Assembly: GCA_963070105.1 (NCBI GenBank)
Contig: OY718803.1
Span: 10,149,823 to 10,213,822, forward strand
DNA length: 64,000 nucleotides
Source of the DNA: Litomosoides sigmodontis
Taxonomy: Eukaryota > Nematoda > Chromadorea > Rhabditida > Onchocercidae
Direction: 5' to 3'
Shown here piece by piece: positions 1 through 16,400 of this stretch (position 1 is the first letter of the stretch; each line of letters begins with the position of its first letter). The notes under the pieces are model-generated. The model saw nothing but the letters and a program-made list of their open reading frames with translations, was not told the DNA's origin and made no database searches. The position numbers and the translations under genes were made by a program.

Positions 1-1026
1 ACAGGAGTCAGGTCAACGACACACAACACAACAAATCAGGTTACGAAGGAAAAACCCATCCACCAAACACAAACCACCCGAAGCACACATAAGCCTAAAA
101 GTGTTATGGTCCATGGACGGTTATGAAAACTCATATCTCAAGGGGAAAATTCTGTATGTTCGCAGAAGCACTAGTAGTTAGTTCCATGTTTCTTCTCAAA
201 GATATCGATTTTGCAATGTGTAGGAATTTCGTCAAATTGAAATATCAATTTCCAGACTAATGTACTTGTACATTAAGTAACAACAAATAACTGTGAACAA
301 ATAGCACAACAGAAATTCAAGGAAAATCCAAGGAATATTGCTGAAACTAACATTAAATATCAAATGAAAACGACCGTCTTTTTATTGTCGTTCATGTTCC
401 AGTAAGCTACTTGATAGTGGCAAGAAATTGCAAACATTACATTTTATATTTCGTCTAATTCTCTTTGATGAAATTTCATCATTCAGTAATTGCAGCAAAT
501 TTACTATGACTAAATTTAAATGAACAAAATTGAAATCATCCAGCCAAAATCATTATGCTATTTTTGCTCGAAAATACTCAACTAAATGTTAAACAATAAC
601 ATTTAACCAAATATGCAATATATACAAATGTGCAGAGTAGATTAATAAACGATGACGTGTAAGTTAATAGATGAAGTGAATTACATGTAGCAATGTGATA
701 ATGTCGTACAGGAATACTGAAGATCGTATTGCGGGATAGTTAGAAGTGACAGCTAGCTGATAGCCTGATCAATCTCACTTAATTTGATCGATAGCAGAAA
801 GCTTATGAAATGAAAAGCAAAAATTGAAAAGCCATTTCGCTCCGTGTGAAATTGCTGAGAACGTGTCACTAACATCTCGTTATCTCGGCATTCCTTTTCC
901 ATAGTGCTCTTACGAATTATTAAAAGACTGGTGGCTAGACGAATTATTAAAAGGCGTACATATACACATCGGCTAATATATCTAAGTGAAATATAAGCAC
1001 ACATTCAACCTGATAAAAAACGGACA
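1..1026. other. AT-rich intergenic DNA
   Basis: No open reading frame with splice support and no recognisable element is visible on either strand. Short reading frames near 753-1004 have no coding character. I see nothing else to annotate. Confidence 0.5.
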
Positions 1027-1098
1027 CTCCCCGGCCGGGAATCGAACCCGGGTCTCGCACGTGACAGGCGCGGATACTCACCACTATACTACCGAGGA
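1027..1098 (-). tRNA. tRNA-Asp (GTC)
   Basis: The reverse complement folds into a full 72-nt cloverleaf. The acceptor stem pairs TCCTCGG with CCGGGGA, and the discriminator base is G. The anticodon arm is CGCGC-CTGTCAC-GTGCG with anticodon GTC at 1063-1065. The T arm contains GGTTCGATTCC (B box), and the D arm has the A-box-like TAGTATAGTGG. The sequence closely follows metazoan cytosolic tRNA-Asp. There is no intron and CCA is not encoded, as normal for eukaryotes. All stems are intact, so it is probably functional. Confidence 0.95.
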
Positions 1099-2013
1099 CT
1101 ACACGTCTGTGCGAAAGTTTATGGATTATACGATTGACAATTTGAATTTAATAAAAATTCACCATTTGGAGATTTTCGATTATTGAAAAATCAATATATT
1201 TGTAGGCATTATTGTTGATAATATGTAAATTAAAAGTGGCGCTATTTTGTAGTTACTTGTGTTGCAGCTATATTTCCAATTAAACAATCGATGGAAGCGA
1301 AAATTTGCGCATTAATTTAAGTTTATTTCATTGCATTTCACACTAAAAGTAGTATGACAATAAACAAAATTTCTAACGTATTGTCTAACTGTATAACTTG
1401 AAGAAATAATGCACTGATATTCTTTTAAAAACAATTACTTTCTCTCTCTGCCAACTGAACTGCGAATCTCGTGCCCGATTGAAACTCAATTCAATTACTT
1501 CCTCACATCACTAATTTTAGTTCTCTTTCAAATTTGAAACAGCACAACAGATGAACATGAAAAGTGTGTGTTGCGTAAGGTGACGATGTGCATGTGGCAT
1601 TCAAAGTGGAAAAAAATTATTAAAATTTATCCATTGAAATTATTGCACCACTATTACAGTGTAACGATGAATGTTTGTTGCACAAAGTAATAATTCATTC
1701 ATCTAGCAATCTTTTTTTTTTGAAATTTTAATTTTGAAATAAGAGCATACGTGAAATGGAATTGCTTACACCACTGCTCCCATCAGTCTAATGGCAACGG
1801 TAACGTAAAATGACAAATGAAATTTCACAAATTTGTGTAAATTAACAAATAATTAAGCGATAATTAACAATAATTAACTAGCATTTGCAAGTAAGAGGTG
1901 AGTGAAAAAGAGAAATAAGCAATTCGTTGCAAGAAATCCGTAAATCTTCGTTTAAAGAAGGCGGAATTGCTTTCACAAGACTCCTCGCTCTATTCGTTGG
2001 ATTGAATTTTTAA
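1099..2013. other. intergenic DNA downstream of the 2014-2507 gene
   Basis: AT-rich sequence with no credible coding exon. It probably includes the 3'UTR of the minus-strand gene ending at 2014. Confidence 0.4.
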
Positions 2014-2507
2014 TTATTGAATTCCCACAACTGCAAGAACCGATTTGGATCGCTTTCTGTGCGCATTTCGAACTCGCAGGACGTGACGTATGATGGATAA
2101 GTTCTGCCGAGTTGATCGATACATCGACGATGATGCAGCGCTAGAATCATCACGTGCTCGAGTGAAGTCACGTAATACGTAACATACACCACCTCCTAAC
2201 TCTATCTCTCCTATAAGCGCCAGAAATGAACTTCTTCCTGTTTAATTTAAAAATATCTTTTTTTGTGATTTAAAAATTTTAAAGCATAACCACAACCGTT
2301 CCTATCGCACCATTTCCTTGTGCTCTGTCGAAGTGATGTGTGAATCACTTCAGATTCCTCGGCACCTTCCGGTAGCGTTTCATTTGTGCTTACACGTGAA
2401 ATAGATGGTGAATCGATGCCGGAATCTATCGCAGATAAATCACTGCCGTATGCGGTTGATACGTCATCTTCACCAGGGCAAGGATCAGTATTGGTAAATG
2501 CAACTAC
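2014..2507 (-). CDS. C-terminal exons of an unrecognised protein
   Basis: Two minus-strand exons join cleanly. Exon A (2507-2291) follows an acceptor ending TTTACAG and ends in phase 1 before GTTATG. Exon B (2210-2014) follows CTTATAG and runs to a TAA stop at 2016-2014. Phases match, and together they give 137 residues. Exon A is acidic and serine/threonine-rich (for example DSGIDSPSISR). Exon B ends in a strongly basic tail with RHVLRVRNAHRKRSKSV. I do not recognise the family. Upstream exons should lie between 2508 and about 6.3 kb but I could not place them; a possible first exon with a strong GTAAGTATG donor lies near 2843-2880. The reading frame of exon B depends on the splice chosen in exon A. 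Confidence 0.5.
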
Positions 2508-6403
<3,896 letters not shown>

Positions 6404-6707
6404 TCAACGTCGAGTGGCGCGTAATACATGCCCACCACCTTCGAAAGGTATCGCATTACCCGATTTCTTTCTTTTTGCTGCTTCGGCTAATTCCTTCTCC
6501 ATCAATGAGCGACATTTATAATCATATCTGTAATATAAAAAAGACTTAAACTACATACCTATTTTTATATTTATATATTATTTAGAGAAGCCCGCTATCC
6601 TTTCACTTCCTTTGCATGAGTAGTTCGTGCGACAATGAAAAATTCCATTTTTTCCTCATAACCTCCATCACTAAATTGTTGAAAAAAGCGCTTATTCTAT
6701 TTTATAC

Positions 6708-6760
<53 letters not shown>

Positions 6761-9425
6761 AAAAATTATGGTCTGTTAGAGAAAAGATACAATCGATATA
6801 TCAAGGAAATGGAACAAGACGATTCCACTTATGTGCCATGAATTTATAAGATTTAGATAAGTGTACTAAATAAACATTATCACTCCTAAAGACAAAATTT
6901 TAGGTGTAAGATGCGTCTAGACCAACAGTAGAAATGCACATTATCTTTTACCACAAAAGGAGGGAAAACTGACCTTATAAATTCCAGTTTTCCGGGACTA
7001 TAATTGGTGTTAACGGTTAACTGAGGAAGTGATCGCTCAGCTGCATCGACTTCAGTCAGTGACGTTGTCGAAGACTTCGATTTCCCATCCAAACGATGAC
7101 CCGTACCAGTAAATGCTCTAAATCCGCTGCCACATTTCATGCCTACCTCATCTACCGTTTGTGCTGGTGACACTGACGGCTGAAAACGATTAATTTGTTC
7201 CATCTTGCCATTTTTGATAAATTCAACTTCTAATAATCATATTTAATATAAGAATTTGCTTATCAATTAAAACTGTTAACACAAAATTGTCATAAATTGG
7301 ATTAATCGCCTTAGTATTCAATTCATGAATGAAAGATGAACTGCACTCTCCACCTTAGTCACTTATATTAATGATTAAGTCACTAAGCCAGTTTGTCATG
7401 ACATGCTACATTCCTACTCTCCCCAGTCATTGCGTTATTTAAGTAATGGCTAAAATTTTCATCTTCAACTGTGAAACCTACTGCTGCATTCGAGCTAGAA
7501 GCTGCATTTGTATTCGGTTCAACGTAACCTTCTGGTGCATCAAATTCTACATTCATGTCACATTCGATAATGGAAACAGCTCTTCCCGGTTTTACTTCCA
7601 TCACCAAAAATTCCAAAATTTGATCGTTATACTGAAAAAACTACTTTCACCGTGCTTCAAAAAAAATCCATTAAATCTTCCAGTATTGCAGTAATCTGTA
7701 TGAATTAAAAAACCGTAGGACTAAAATCTTTGCTATCCTCATGAAATGCTTGCACTCTCAGGTATTTACTGTTGAATTAGTACGGTAAAAGAAGAAATCA
7801 TTTTTTATAATAATAGAATCACTGCGTAAAATAAAATCTTGTAGCTCCTACAATTCAAGTGAATTAATAATTGCAAATTTCAACATAAAAGTAACATATA
7901 TGCTTAAGCTTTCATAATGGAACCTTGCAAATCGAATAAGGGAATCTTCGTTCTTCACAATTTAGAAAGAGGAAGGATATCAAGACAAGTACAGAAGTGT
8001 GGGTTGAATTGTAGTTCATATCCTATTCTATTCAAAACCCAATTCCAAAACTGTCATTCGTATCAATCCTTTCTCAACTCCTCATTGTTTTGACGTTTTG
8101 ACGTAGGGAGTTAAAGTCACAAATGGCTATCCAATGTTATACTCTGTTACTAAATATCCAGCATCAAATTGCAAAATGATTGAAAGTGAAAAGCCCAACT
8201 ATCACCTCAACAGCAATGATGTCCCCTTTTGTAAGACATGCGAATTTCCGTAGTTCAACCTCGAGTACAGCTCTTGGATTTGATATAGACAGGAAATCAG
8301 CAGACTGCGGTTTCAGCTTCGTATACGTAGCTTTAGGTAATGTAGCGTATGTTATTCGAACACATTCACCCTCATTAAGGTTCAACTGACGCATCATCTA
8401 AAACAAAAATAGGCAAACTTATTTCCATGATTTTAATAAGACTGCCATGATATCTATTTAATTTGTTATATCATCCTTTATTTATTACGATATTTTATCA
8501 TGCGAGTAAAGCACTCAAAAGGGTCGCTGCGTTTTTCTTGTGAATTCGTTCACCTTTCACATTTTATATCCAGTGGTTTTAATAACTCAATTGCACACAT
8601 AACCTACCCATGATGGAAGATAACAACGACCCTCTTCAGCCAAGAATTCTAAGACACCGCAGTGAGTTGAACATCCTGAATCATTCAAATTTTGCACTCT
8701 AAACATCATCGGATATTCGATGTTGAGGCGAACCAATAAATCCAAAGCCGATGGTGGAAGCAAAATCTAAACAAAAAAATATGGACAATAAAAAAGGTAT
8801 AAAAGGAATTAAATTCGAAAAAATGAAGTCATTGAAGTACCATTTCGAAATTTATTTGAAATTTTTTCTTGATACTTTTAATGTATCGAATATTATGAAT
8901 TTCCACGATTTAAGTATTATTGGTGAATGAATTGTATATTAACAAATTGCCCACATAGAGCACCAAACAGAAACTCAAAATCCTTCATTTTTTCCACCCG
9001 TGATTTTTAGCAGAATGGAAATCAATTTTTCTTTTACCAAACTCGAAATCAGTTCTTTTTTTCATCTGACTAAAAAGCTTTTATTTAGGTTTATAAATAG
9101 TGGAAATTTCCTTTCCTGTTACTCATACAACGAAAACTCGTTCCTTCCTACACTTGCGGCGACAAGTAAGAGAATGTAACGACACTCTTTCTTACGGCTA
9201 ACCCAAAGGTATAAGTAATACAATAACAGTCTATACATATTTGATTATGACATTTTTTTTAATTTAAAGAAAAAGTATAATTCACATTACCTTTCCGCCA
9301 TGGTTCAACTCATTTATTTTCTTTGTATCCGCCCCTTCATAAAATGCTGCCGAGAAGCATCGAAGTTGCAAATCAAAGGGACGTACCGGCGCTCCAAACA
9401 TTATTGCTCCGAAACCATCGAACAT
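6404..9425 (-). CDS. ufd-1: UFD1 homologue, ubiquitin-binding adaptor of p97/CDC48
   Basis: Six minus-strand exons (9425-9291, 8766-8608, 8397-8206, 7631-7482, 7179-6974, 6527-6404) join in phase to 321 codons plus stop; human UFD1 has 307 aa. The family works with NPL4 to recruit p97/CDC48 to ubiquitinated substrates in ER-associated degradation and chromatin extraction. The N-terminal double-psi-barrel region carries [12 protein letters not shown], the PPSALDLL segment, [13 protein letters not shown] and the [10 protein letters not shown] motif. Next comes [15 protein letters not shown], then [15 protein letters not shown], a C-terminal UFD1 signature. The start is the first ATG, which lies 20 nt downstream of a CACTTCAG acceptor and aligns with the family N terminus ([11 protein letters not shown]). 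The last exon ends in a basic [13 protein letters not shown] tail. No damage is seen. Confidence 0.95.
6711..6757. repeat. (AT)n microsatellite
   Basis: Uninterrupted AT dinucleotide run of 47 bp, inside the region downstream of exon 5 of UFD1 (its last intron). Confidence 0.95.
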
Positions 9426-10484
9426 GTTTCCTGCTTTACAGTATGCTGAAGTGATTTCACTATTTACACATATTTACTTGAAGTAAGTTGAATGCTTTAT
9501 GTTTTCGAACTCTTCCTTCGTTTATTTATTGTTGGCAACCGTAATAATCTCACAACAACGATTTATTAATACTTGAAAATTCAGACATCAATATATATCT
9601 GAATGTTCACTTATTTCCTTTTGTAAGTGGAAAATTCTAGGAAGTGATTGGGATCTTATCTTCATGTAATATTTCATCCGAGAATGCAAGAAGAACAAAT
9701 TAGATTTTGAAATAAAGCATATCTAAGCAGAATTGAAGACTGGCAAACCGTATGGTTTTTACATAGTGAAGTGAAAGGATAAAATATCCTGGATTTAATG
9801 ATGAAAAAGGACGATTTTTTGATATTTCAACGAATTTTCTCGATAAAAATTTTCCAATGATAATAACAGTAATAGCGATGGAACACAAACAAGCAGGTGT
9901 AATATGGGTTAAACGGATAATTAAAGAAATGGTATATCTATTACGTGACAGTAGTAGCAAAGTCTGACAGCGACTTCATCTAAACGTCAATAAATTTAGT
10001 TCCATTGGACAAAAACGTGAAGAATTTTCACGGACTCATTAAGCAAATATATGTCTCATTGTTATCGCTATAGATGAAAGGCTTAAAAAGTTTGGAACTT
10101 AACAGGTTCCACCAAAGTTTGCTAGAGTTGCTGTCTCATCCAGAGCTCCAGAGACACTGAAAGTAATAAATAAGTAATCCTGAAGAATGACTACATGTAC
10201 CAAGACCGCCTGGGATGGAAGCATTTTCATATTGCTCCGTATGTTACAGGGAATCAATTCCGTGGTAGAGTACCCAGGTTTATGCGGGAAACCTATGAGC
10301 TCGATGGGTGGAGGGGTATTAGTGTGTTGTAGGGGGTGAGTGGAGTTCTTCGAGCTCTACGGAGGTTTCTTGCAATTTTTATGAGAATTTTTACATCATA
10401 AGGAATTAAAATTGCCATGTTAAGGTAGTTTTTCCTCTTTAACTTCATATTAATTTTAACAAATGCATTTCAGGTGCAGGAAAA
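9426..10484. promoter_or_regulatory. divergent intergenic region between ufd-1 and importin-beta
   Basis: About 1.06 kb separates the two divergent ATGs, so both promoters must lie here or in an upstream outron. A GC-richer block at about 10190-10345 stands out from the AT-rich surroundings. I recognise no specific promoter element. Acceptor-like sites occur just before both ATGs (minus strand at 9447/9446 and plus strand at 10473). Confidence 0.45.
10471..10473 (+). other. 3' splice acceptor before the importin-beta ATG (likely trans-splice or 5'UTR site)
   Basis: AAATGCATTTCAG ends 11 nt before the ATG at 10485. In nematodes such a site at the end of an AT-rich outron normally accepts a spliced leader. 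A short 5'UTR intron is the alternative. Confidence 0.5.
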
Positions 10485-13400
10485 ATGGCTCAGGAGGAGC
10501 TTTTAGAAGTACTACAACGGACTGCTTCATTAAGCAAGTTATTTCATAATTTTCATCTCTTCGTAAAGCAATTCTAGGATTAATAGATGACTATGTATAA
10601 CGGAGAGGAGAGAATGATAGCTACTGATTCATGGCATGGATAAGAATAATAGAATTAGAGAGCCGTGATGTGGTTGGAACCAATGGACTAACGACGTATG
10701 CTAAGTGACTGATAGAAAGTTCTGTTAATACGAAAGACCATCTTTAACTTTTACACTAATTCTAAGTGCTAGAAGAGTATCGGTCCATGGAATGCATTGC
10801 AGAAGTAATCATTGTCTCAGTTTTCGACCTTGCTGGAAGATTGTAGATGGCAAAGAATAAAATATTGTAGGGAATTCAAGATTGTTTGCATAATTGTACA
10901 AGTAATAGTTTTTCAGATCCAAATGATCAAACTCTCGCGTTGGATTATTTGCGACGCGCATGTGTCACTAATTTTGTAAGTCACTTGTATCACATGGCTT
11001 TTTTTAAAGTTTTTGAAATTTTTTTGAGGTTTGTGACACAGTGTAAAGAACGTCCCTTGATTATGCTTTCAATCCCTCACAAAGATACAAAACTATTGAG
11101 ACATGAAATACCGTTGTTAAGTAATTAGATAACAGACACTGGTGACATTAGGTGGTTTTATTAACAGGTAAAAATTTTCAGCCAGAATTCACAAAGCAAT
11201 TATCGACAGTTCTTGCAACGCCATCCTATTCAAATTTTGCGAGGCAGGCTGCTGGTTTACAATTGAAAAATGTTTTGGTTGCAAAAGAAGACGCAACGAA
11301 AAATGAATACCTTACGAGGTATTTTTTATTACATCCAAGTTTTAGTGAAGAAGTGTGACGGTGAATAAGATGGAAAGATCTTGCTTAGTAGATTGGCAGT
11401 CTTTGAAGTATAGTATTTTTTAAAATTAGATTGGAATGGTGATAGCAGGGAAACCTGTTTACCTAATCTTAATAACGGCGAATTTTAATAATAATAATCG
11501 AAATATAGTTGTATCCTATCATTATCTTGTTCATTCAAAAGGTTTGGTATATGAAAATAATTTCAGGTGGCTTGCTTTGCCAATAGATGTCCGAGAATTT
11601 GTCAAGCAAAACGTAGTCCGTACTCTTGGTACTGAACCTTTTAGGCCATCCATTGCAGCTCAATGTGTTGCTGCCATAGCATGTGCTGAAATTCCTTCAC
11701 AAGTATTTTTCAATTGAATTTATTAGAGTTATATGCTAACTACGTACTATTCAGTGGTACTCTGATTAACCAGCTAAACGTAGTCATGATAATAATTTAT
11801 GCAGTAATTCAGGTTTTATGATATTAAAAATTGTGTATTTATAGGATTTAACTTTTTTTGTAGAAACTTCCAGTAAGTGTTTATTTTAAGTTTCCAGTAC
11901 GTAATCTAAAGAAGAGTTCTGTGATTAAAATTTCTTTTTTTCTTTTTTTGTAATATCTTAATCGAATGCAGAGAGTTTTACTAAAATTGAGAGAGTTATG
12001 CGCACTACAGGTGGATATAATCATAAAAGTATTTCAAAATATTTATTATTTCAGATGTGGCCGGACATTATAACGCATTTAAGGGATAGCGTAATAGCAA
12101 CGAATAACAGTGAAATATTGAGGGAAGCATCATTAGAGGTAACTTTATATTTTTCAATTTCTTGATTTTTTTTCACATGTTTTTTTATGTGGTTTGTGTA
12201 AAGTCTTATTAGAGCAAAATTTATTCATGGCTCTGAGTATTTCAAGGTGTAAGCTGCTGCATCGCCTTTTCAGGCCCTGGGTTACATTTGTCAAGATATA
12301 TGCGGATCATTATTAGAAAGAGAATCGAATCAGATTCTAACCGCCATTGTTCACGGGTTACGAAAAGATGAACCGTCCAACCATATTCGTCTTGCAGCCG
12401 CTAACGCTATGTTAAATTCCATTGAATTCACGAAACATAATTTTAGCAGAGAGGTCTTTTTTTTCAGGATATTAACAGTGCAAATTATTATCCCGAAATG
12501 CTAAACTCGCTTTAATTTCCATATCTTTTTCCATTTATTCAAAAAGTAGCTTGCGCTTCTTACCTTAAGTTCTATCTTATGTACCGAACAGTGTACCGTG
12601 AAAAGCGATTGAAAAAGTGTTGGAAAGACAACCATTTTGAAAGATTTTACGAAGATGTATCTAAGGATATACTGAACTTTTGATGCCCTACAGAAAATGT
12701 TATCCGAGCATAATACTTTATTTATGGATTTTTGCGGCCCGTTTTATAGTTAGGTTTCTGTCTTTTCAAATGAGTACAGTAAATTTTTGAAGAGTTTTCA
12801 AAAATATTATAGAATGAGCGGCACATGATTATGCAAGTGGTATGTGAGTCATCTCAGTGCCCTGAGACAGCTGTCAAAGTAGTTGCCATGCAATGTTTAG
12901 TCAGGATTATGTCACTCTATTATCAATTTATGGAGCAGTACATGGATGCGCTTTTTCCCGTATGTCTTCCAGAATCTTATTTGATGGACTTAGATTTTCT
13001 TCCCACTTTCATATTTTTATCTATTCTTCATTTTTTCTGTAAAATATTAGCTGCAAAAAATCCATGAGAGTTTTTTTCGAGGAGCCTTGGTAATATATGA
13101 AATTAGGCATGTTATCGTCAAGATTTGCTTTTCAGATTAGTTTAAATGCAATGAAGTCTCAAATTAATGAAGTGGCTTTACAAGGAATCGAATTTTGGTC
13201 CAACGTTTGTGAAGAAGAAATATCTCTCTCTGTAGAAGCTGAAGAAGCTCGGGAACAAGGCCGTGCTCCTGAAAGTGTTTCGCGCCACTATGCACGTGGT
13301 ATGTCGTATTTCTTTGATTGTTAATTAAATTTTCTGCTTAAAAGTGGATTAATATGATGTAATGAATTTATTACATGAATACATTCTGCTATGATTATTA

Positions 13401-16400
13401 CTTCTGGAGGGATAACTTTAATTAGCTAAATGGATTTCTAGAGAAATAGTATTTCAAGCATTAGATTAGTCAAATAAGGACTTATTTCAACCACTTTCCA
13501 GTGTTATTTTCAAAACGACAAGTGATTCTCACTCTTGCAGGCGACTTTTTAACCTGCATTATTTCAGGAGCCTTAACTCATTTGATACCAATTCTCACTG
13601 AAACATTAGCCAAACAGGAGGAAAGCGACGATGAAGATGATTGGAATCCAGCGAAAGCAGCTGGCGTATGCATAATGCTTCTTGCTCAATGCACCGGCGA
13701 CTCTATTGTTGAACCAGTTTTGCCTTTCATTCAACAACATTTAAAGAATCCCAGTTGGAGGTGATTTTTCACATTTTTTTCCTTTTGTAATTCTGGTTGA
13801 AGGATTAAGCCTATTCATATTATATTATTATTGTATTTTGTTTATGTATCCATTTCAATATAGATATCGGGAAGCATCTATAATGGCATTTGGGTCGATA
13901 TTAGATGGACCGAACGAAGCGGTTCTAACGCAGTTAGTTGAATCAGCACTGATAAGTATTATTGGTTCGTTATCTGATCCTCAGGTGAGTTATAATTTCA
14001 ATTTTAATAGGATGGATATGGTTGTTGAGCTTTGGATATTGTTGCGACTGACTGTTAGATGGTTCTTAATAGGCGTGAGGATGATATTAAACAATTGCAA
14101 AGTATTAATAAAGCGGTTTATAAAGATGTGTTCCTTGACATTTGAAATATTTGACTTACAGTTAAAGTACTGTTGTTGCATGATTTTTATACGATATTTC
14201 AGCTCCAAGTACGTGATACAGCTGCCTGGTGTATTGGACGAGTGTGCGATACATGTGAGGAAGTGGTAACTCGACAAGAAATCTTAGCCCCAATGCTTCC
14301 AGCTTTGTCAACTGCCTTGCAACAGGAGCCGCGTGTTGCTGCCAATGTTTGCTGGGTAATTCATTATTTTTGGATAGATCTTAAAATTCTCAAGTGGCTT
14401 ATAATGTTAATTCATTATAGTTTTGTTAATATTAAGCAAAAGCGTTTATTTGTAAAAACAAAATTACGTAATAGAGCTAGCAAGCCTGCTCTTGTTCGTC
14501 AAGTTAAGCATTTTTTTCACCTTTGGGAGAAAAAAAGTTTTTTCCAGGCAATTTCAAGCCTGGCCAAAGCCGCTTTTGATATGGCTTGTCGACAAGGAAC
14601 TGATAACAGTGGTCAGCCTGAAACGTATATATTGACTTCATGTTTTGAAGGCATGGTAAATGAACTTATTAAGGCTACCGACAGGTTTGTTCTTAAAAGA
14701 ATCAAATCAAATTAATAGGAGCAATATCTCACGTTGGATTTGTCTTGTTAGCCTAATTTGTTGGTTTTTTTTTGACTGTGGGGTAGAATTTTGTTTTTTT
14801 AAGAGTTTTTAAAAAAACTCTAAGTGGGGTTTTAGGCATATTTTTTGTATGATTATTCTCTGGACTAATTTGCTATCTTCGTTTTTCTCAGCATATCGAT
14901 TTTATTATAGACCAGATGCTCATGTGTCGAATTTACGAATAGCTGCCTATGAAACCTTGATGGAATTAATCAAGAATAGCCCAAAAGATTGCTATCCTGT
15001 AGTACAAAATACCACTGTAATTATACTCAGGAAGTTGGAGCAGCTACTGAACATCGAGAATTCACTGGAGTCTTTAAGTGACAAGGTTGCGGTGATTTTA
15101 AATTACTACCTTTTGAGATAATACTGTAGTAAATCCTCTGTTTATTTAACAAACGATTATTAACAAAACTTCTCATGATATAGAGTTATGAGAAGAGTAT
15201 TATTTAGAAATGTAAATAATTGCTCTCAAAATTTTAGCGGTCGTTATTTTAAGCTGACGAGCATACATTATTTTTCAATGTAATAAAAAAGCTGATTTTT
15301 TGAAGGGTTCTAGAATGGAATTTATGCAAAATGTTTGGTAAAAGAGTGGAAGTAGCGTAGAAAATCAAAGAGTTGGAATATCATTTTGTTGTATTAAAGC
15401 CACAAGCACTTTTAGATTTCAGTATACTGGAACTAATTTCCACGGCCACAATTGATTCCATAATGATAGTTATGGCAAACAGATGTCATCTTACTTCGAT
15501 TTTATTTTTTGCTAAATTTTTTATGTCTTGCAGAGCCAGCTACGAGATCTAGAGTCATTACTGTGTGCAACATTACAATCTGTGTTGCGTAAAATGAGGC
15601 CAGAAGATACTCCATATATTGGTGATGCTATCATGCAAGGATTGCTACAGATTATGCAAAGGTATTTTTTCATTTGCAGAAATAAGTGATTCGTAATTAA
15701 GATGAAAACTGCGATTATAATTCGCGAACTAAGTTATCTTTCGATCTGAAATTTTACTATTACAATGTAAGAAAAAGAGATAAACTGTTAAAAAGTGGTG
15801 TCGAAATTTCTACAATATTCTTAGATTTTTAATTCTTTACTAAGCTTGATGTGTATGGAGCTGATAAAGGTTAAGAAAGTGCTATAACTTGCCATCTGCC
15901 GATGCAATCACAGCTCCGTTGAGGACACTGGAGCTCTAATGATTTATAGAAAACTTTTACGGAAATCAAGTTTTTTGTACTTCAGAACGGGCCGTTCGTC
16001 ATCTGCAAAACAGCTGGACTATCTTATTTTATTTACGCTGTTGTATTTCCAGGATCTGCATGGATTCTCCGTTGCCTATGAAGTTAATTGTCATTATTTT
16101 TAGATGTGCTGGAAAAGAATGTGGTGGTGTTATGGAGGATGCATTGATGGCAGTTAGCACACTTATTGAAGGTTTCTATTTTTCTTCTAAAACTTCTTTA
16201 AAAGGTAGCACAGGTTTTAAATAACCGGTAGTTTAGAACTTGCATTTTCTGTGCATTTTTGTGCATGTGCAAAAACCTACACTGCAATGACTGTTCCTGG
16301 TTTTTTACTGTCACCCATGTAAAATTATAATTCTAGCACTGGGTTGCCAATTCGCCACATATTTGGATGTGTTCAAACCATTTTTAATAGCTGGCTTGCA

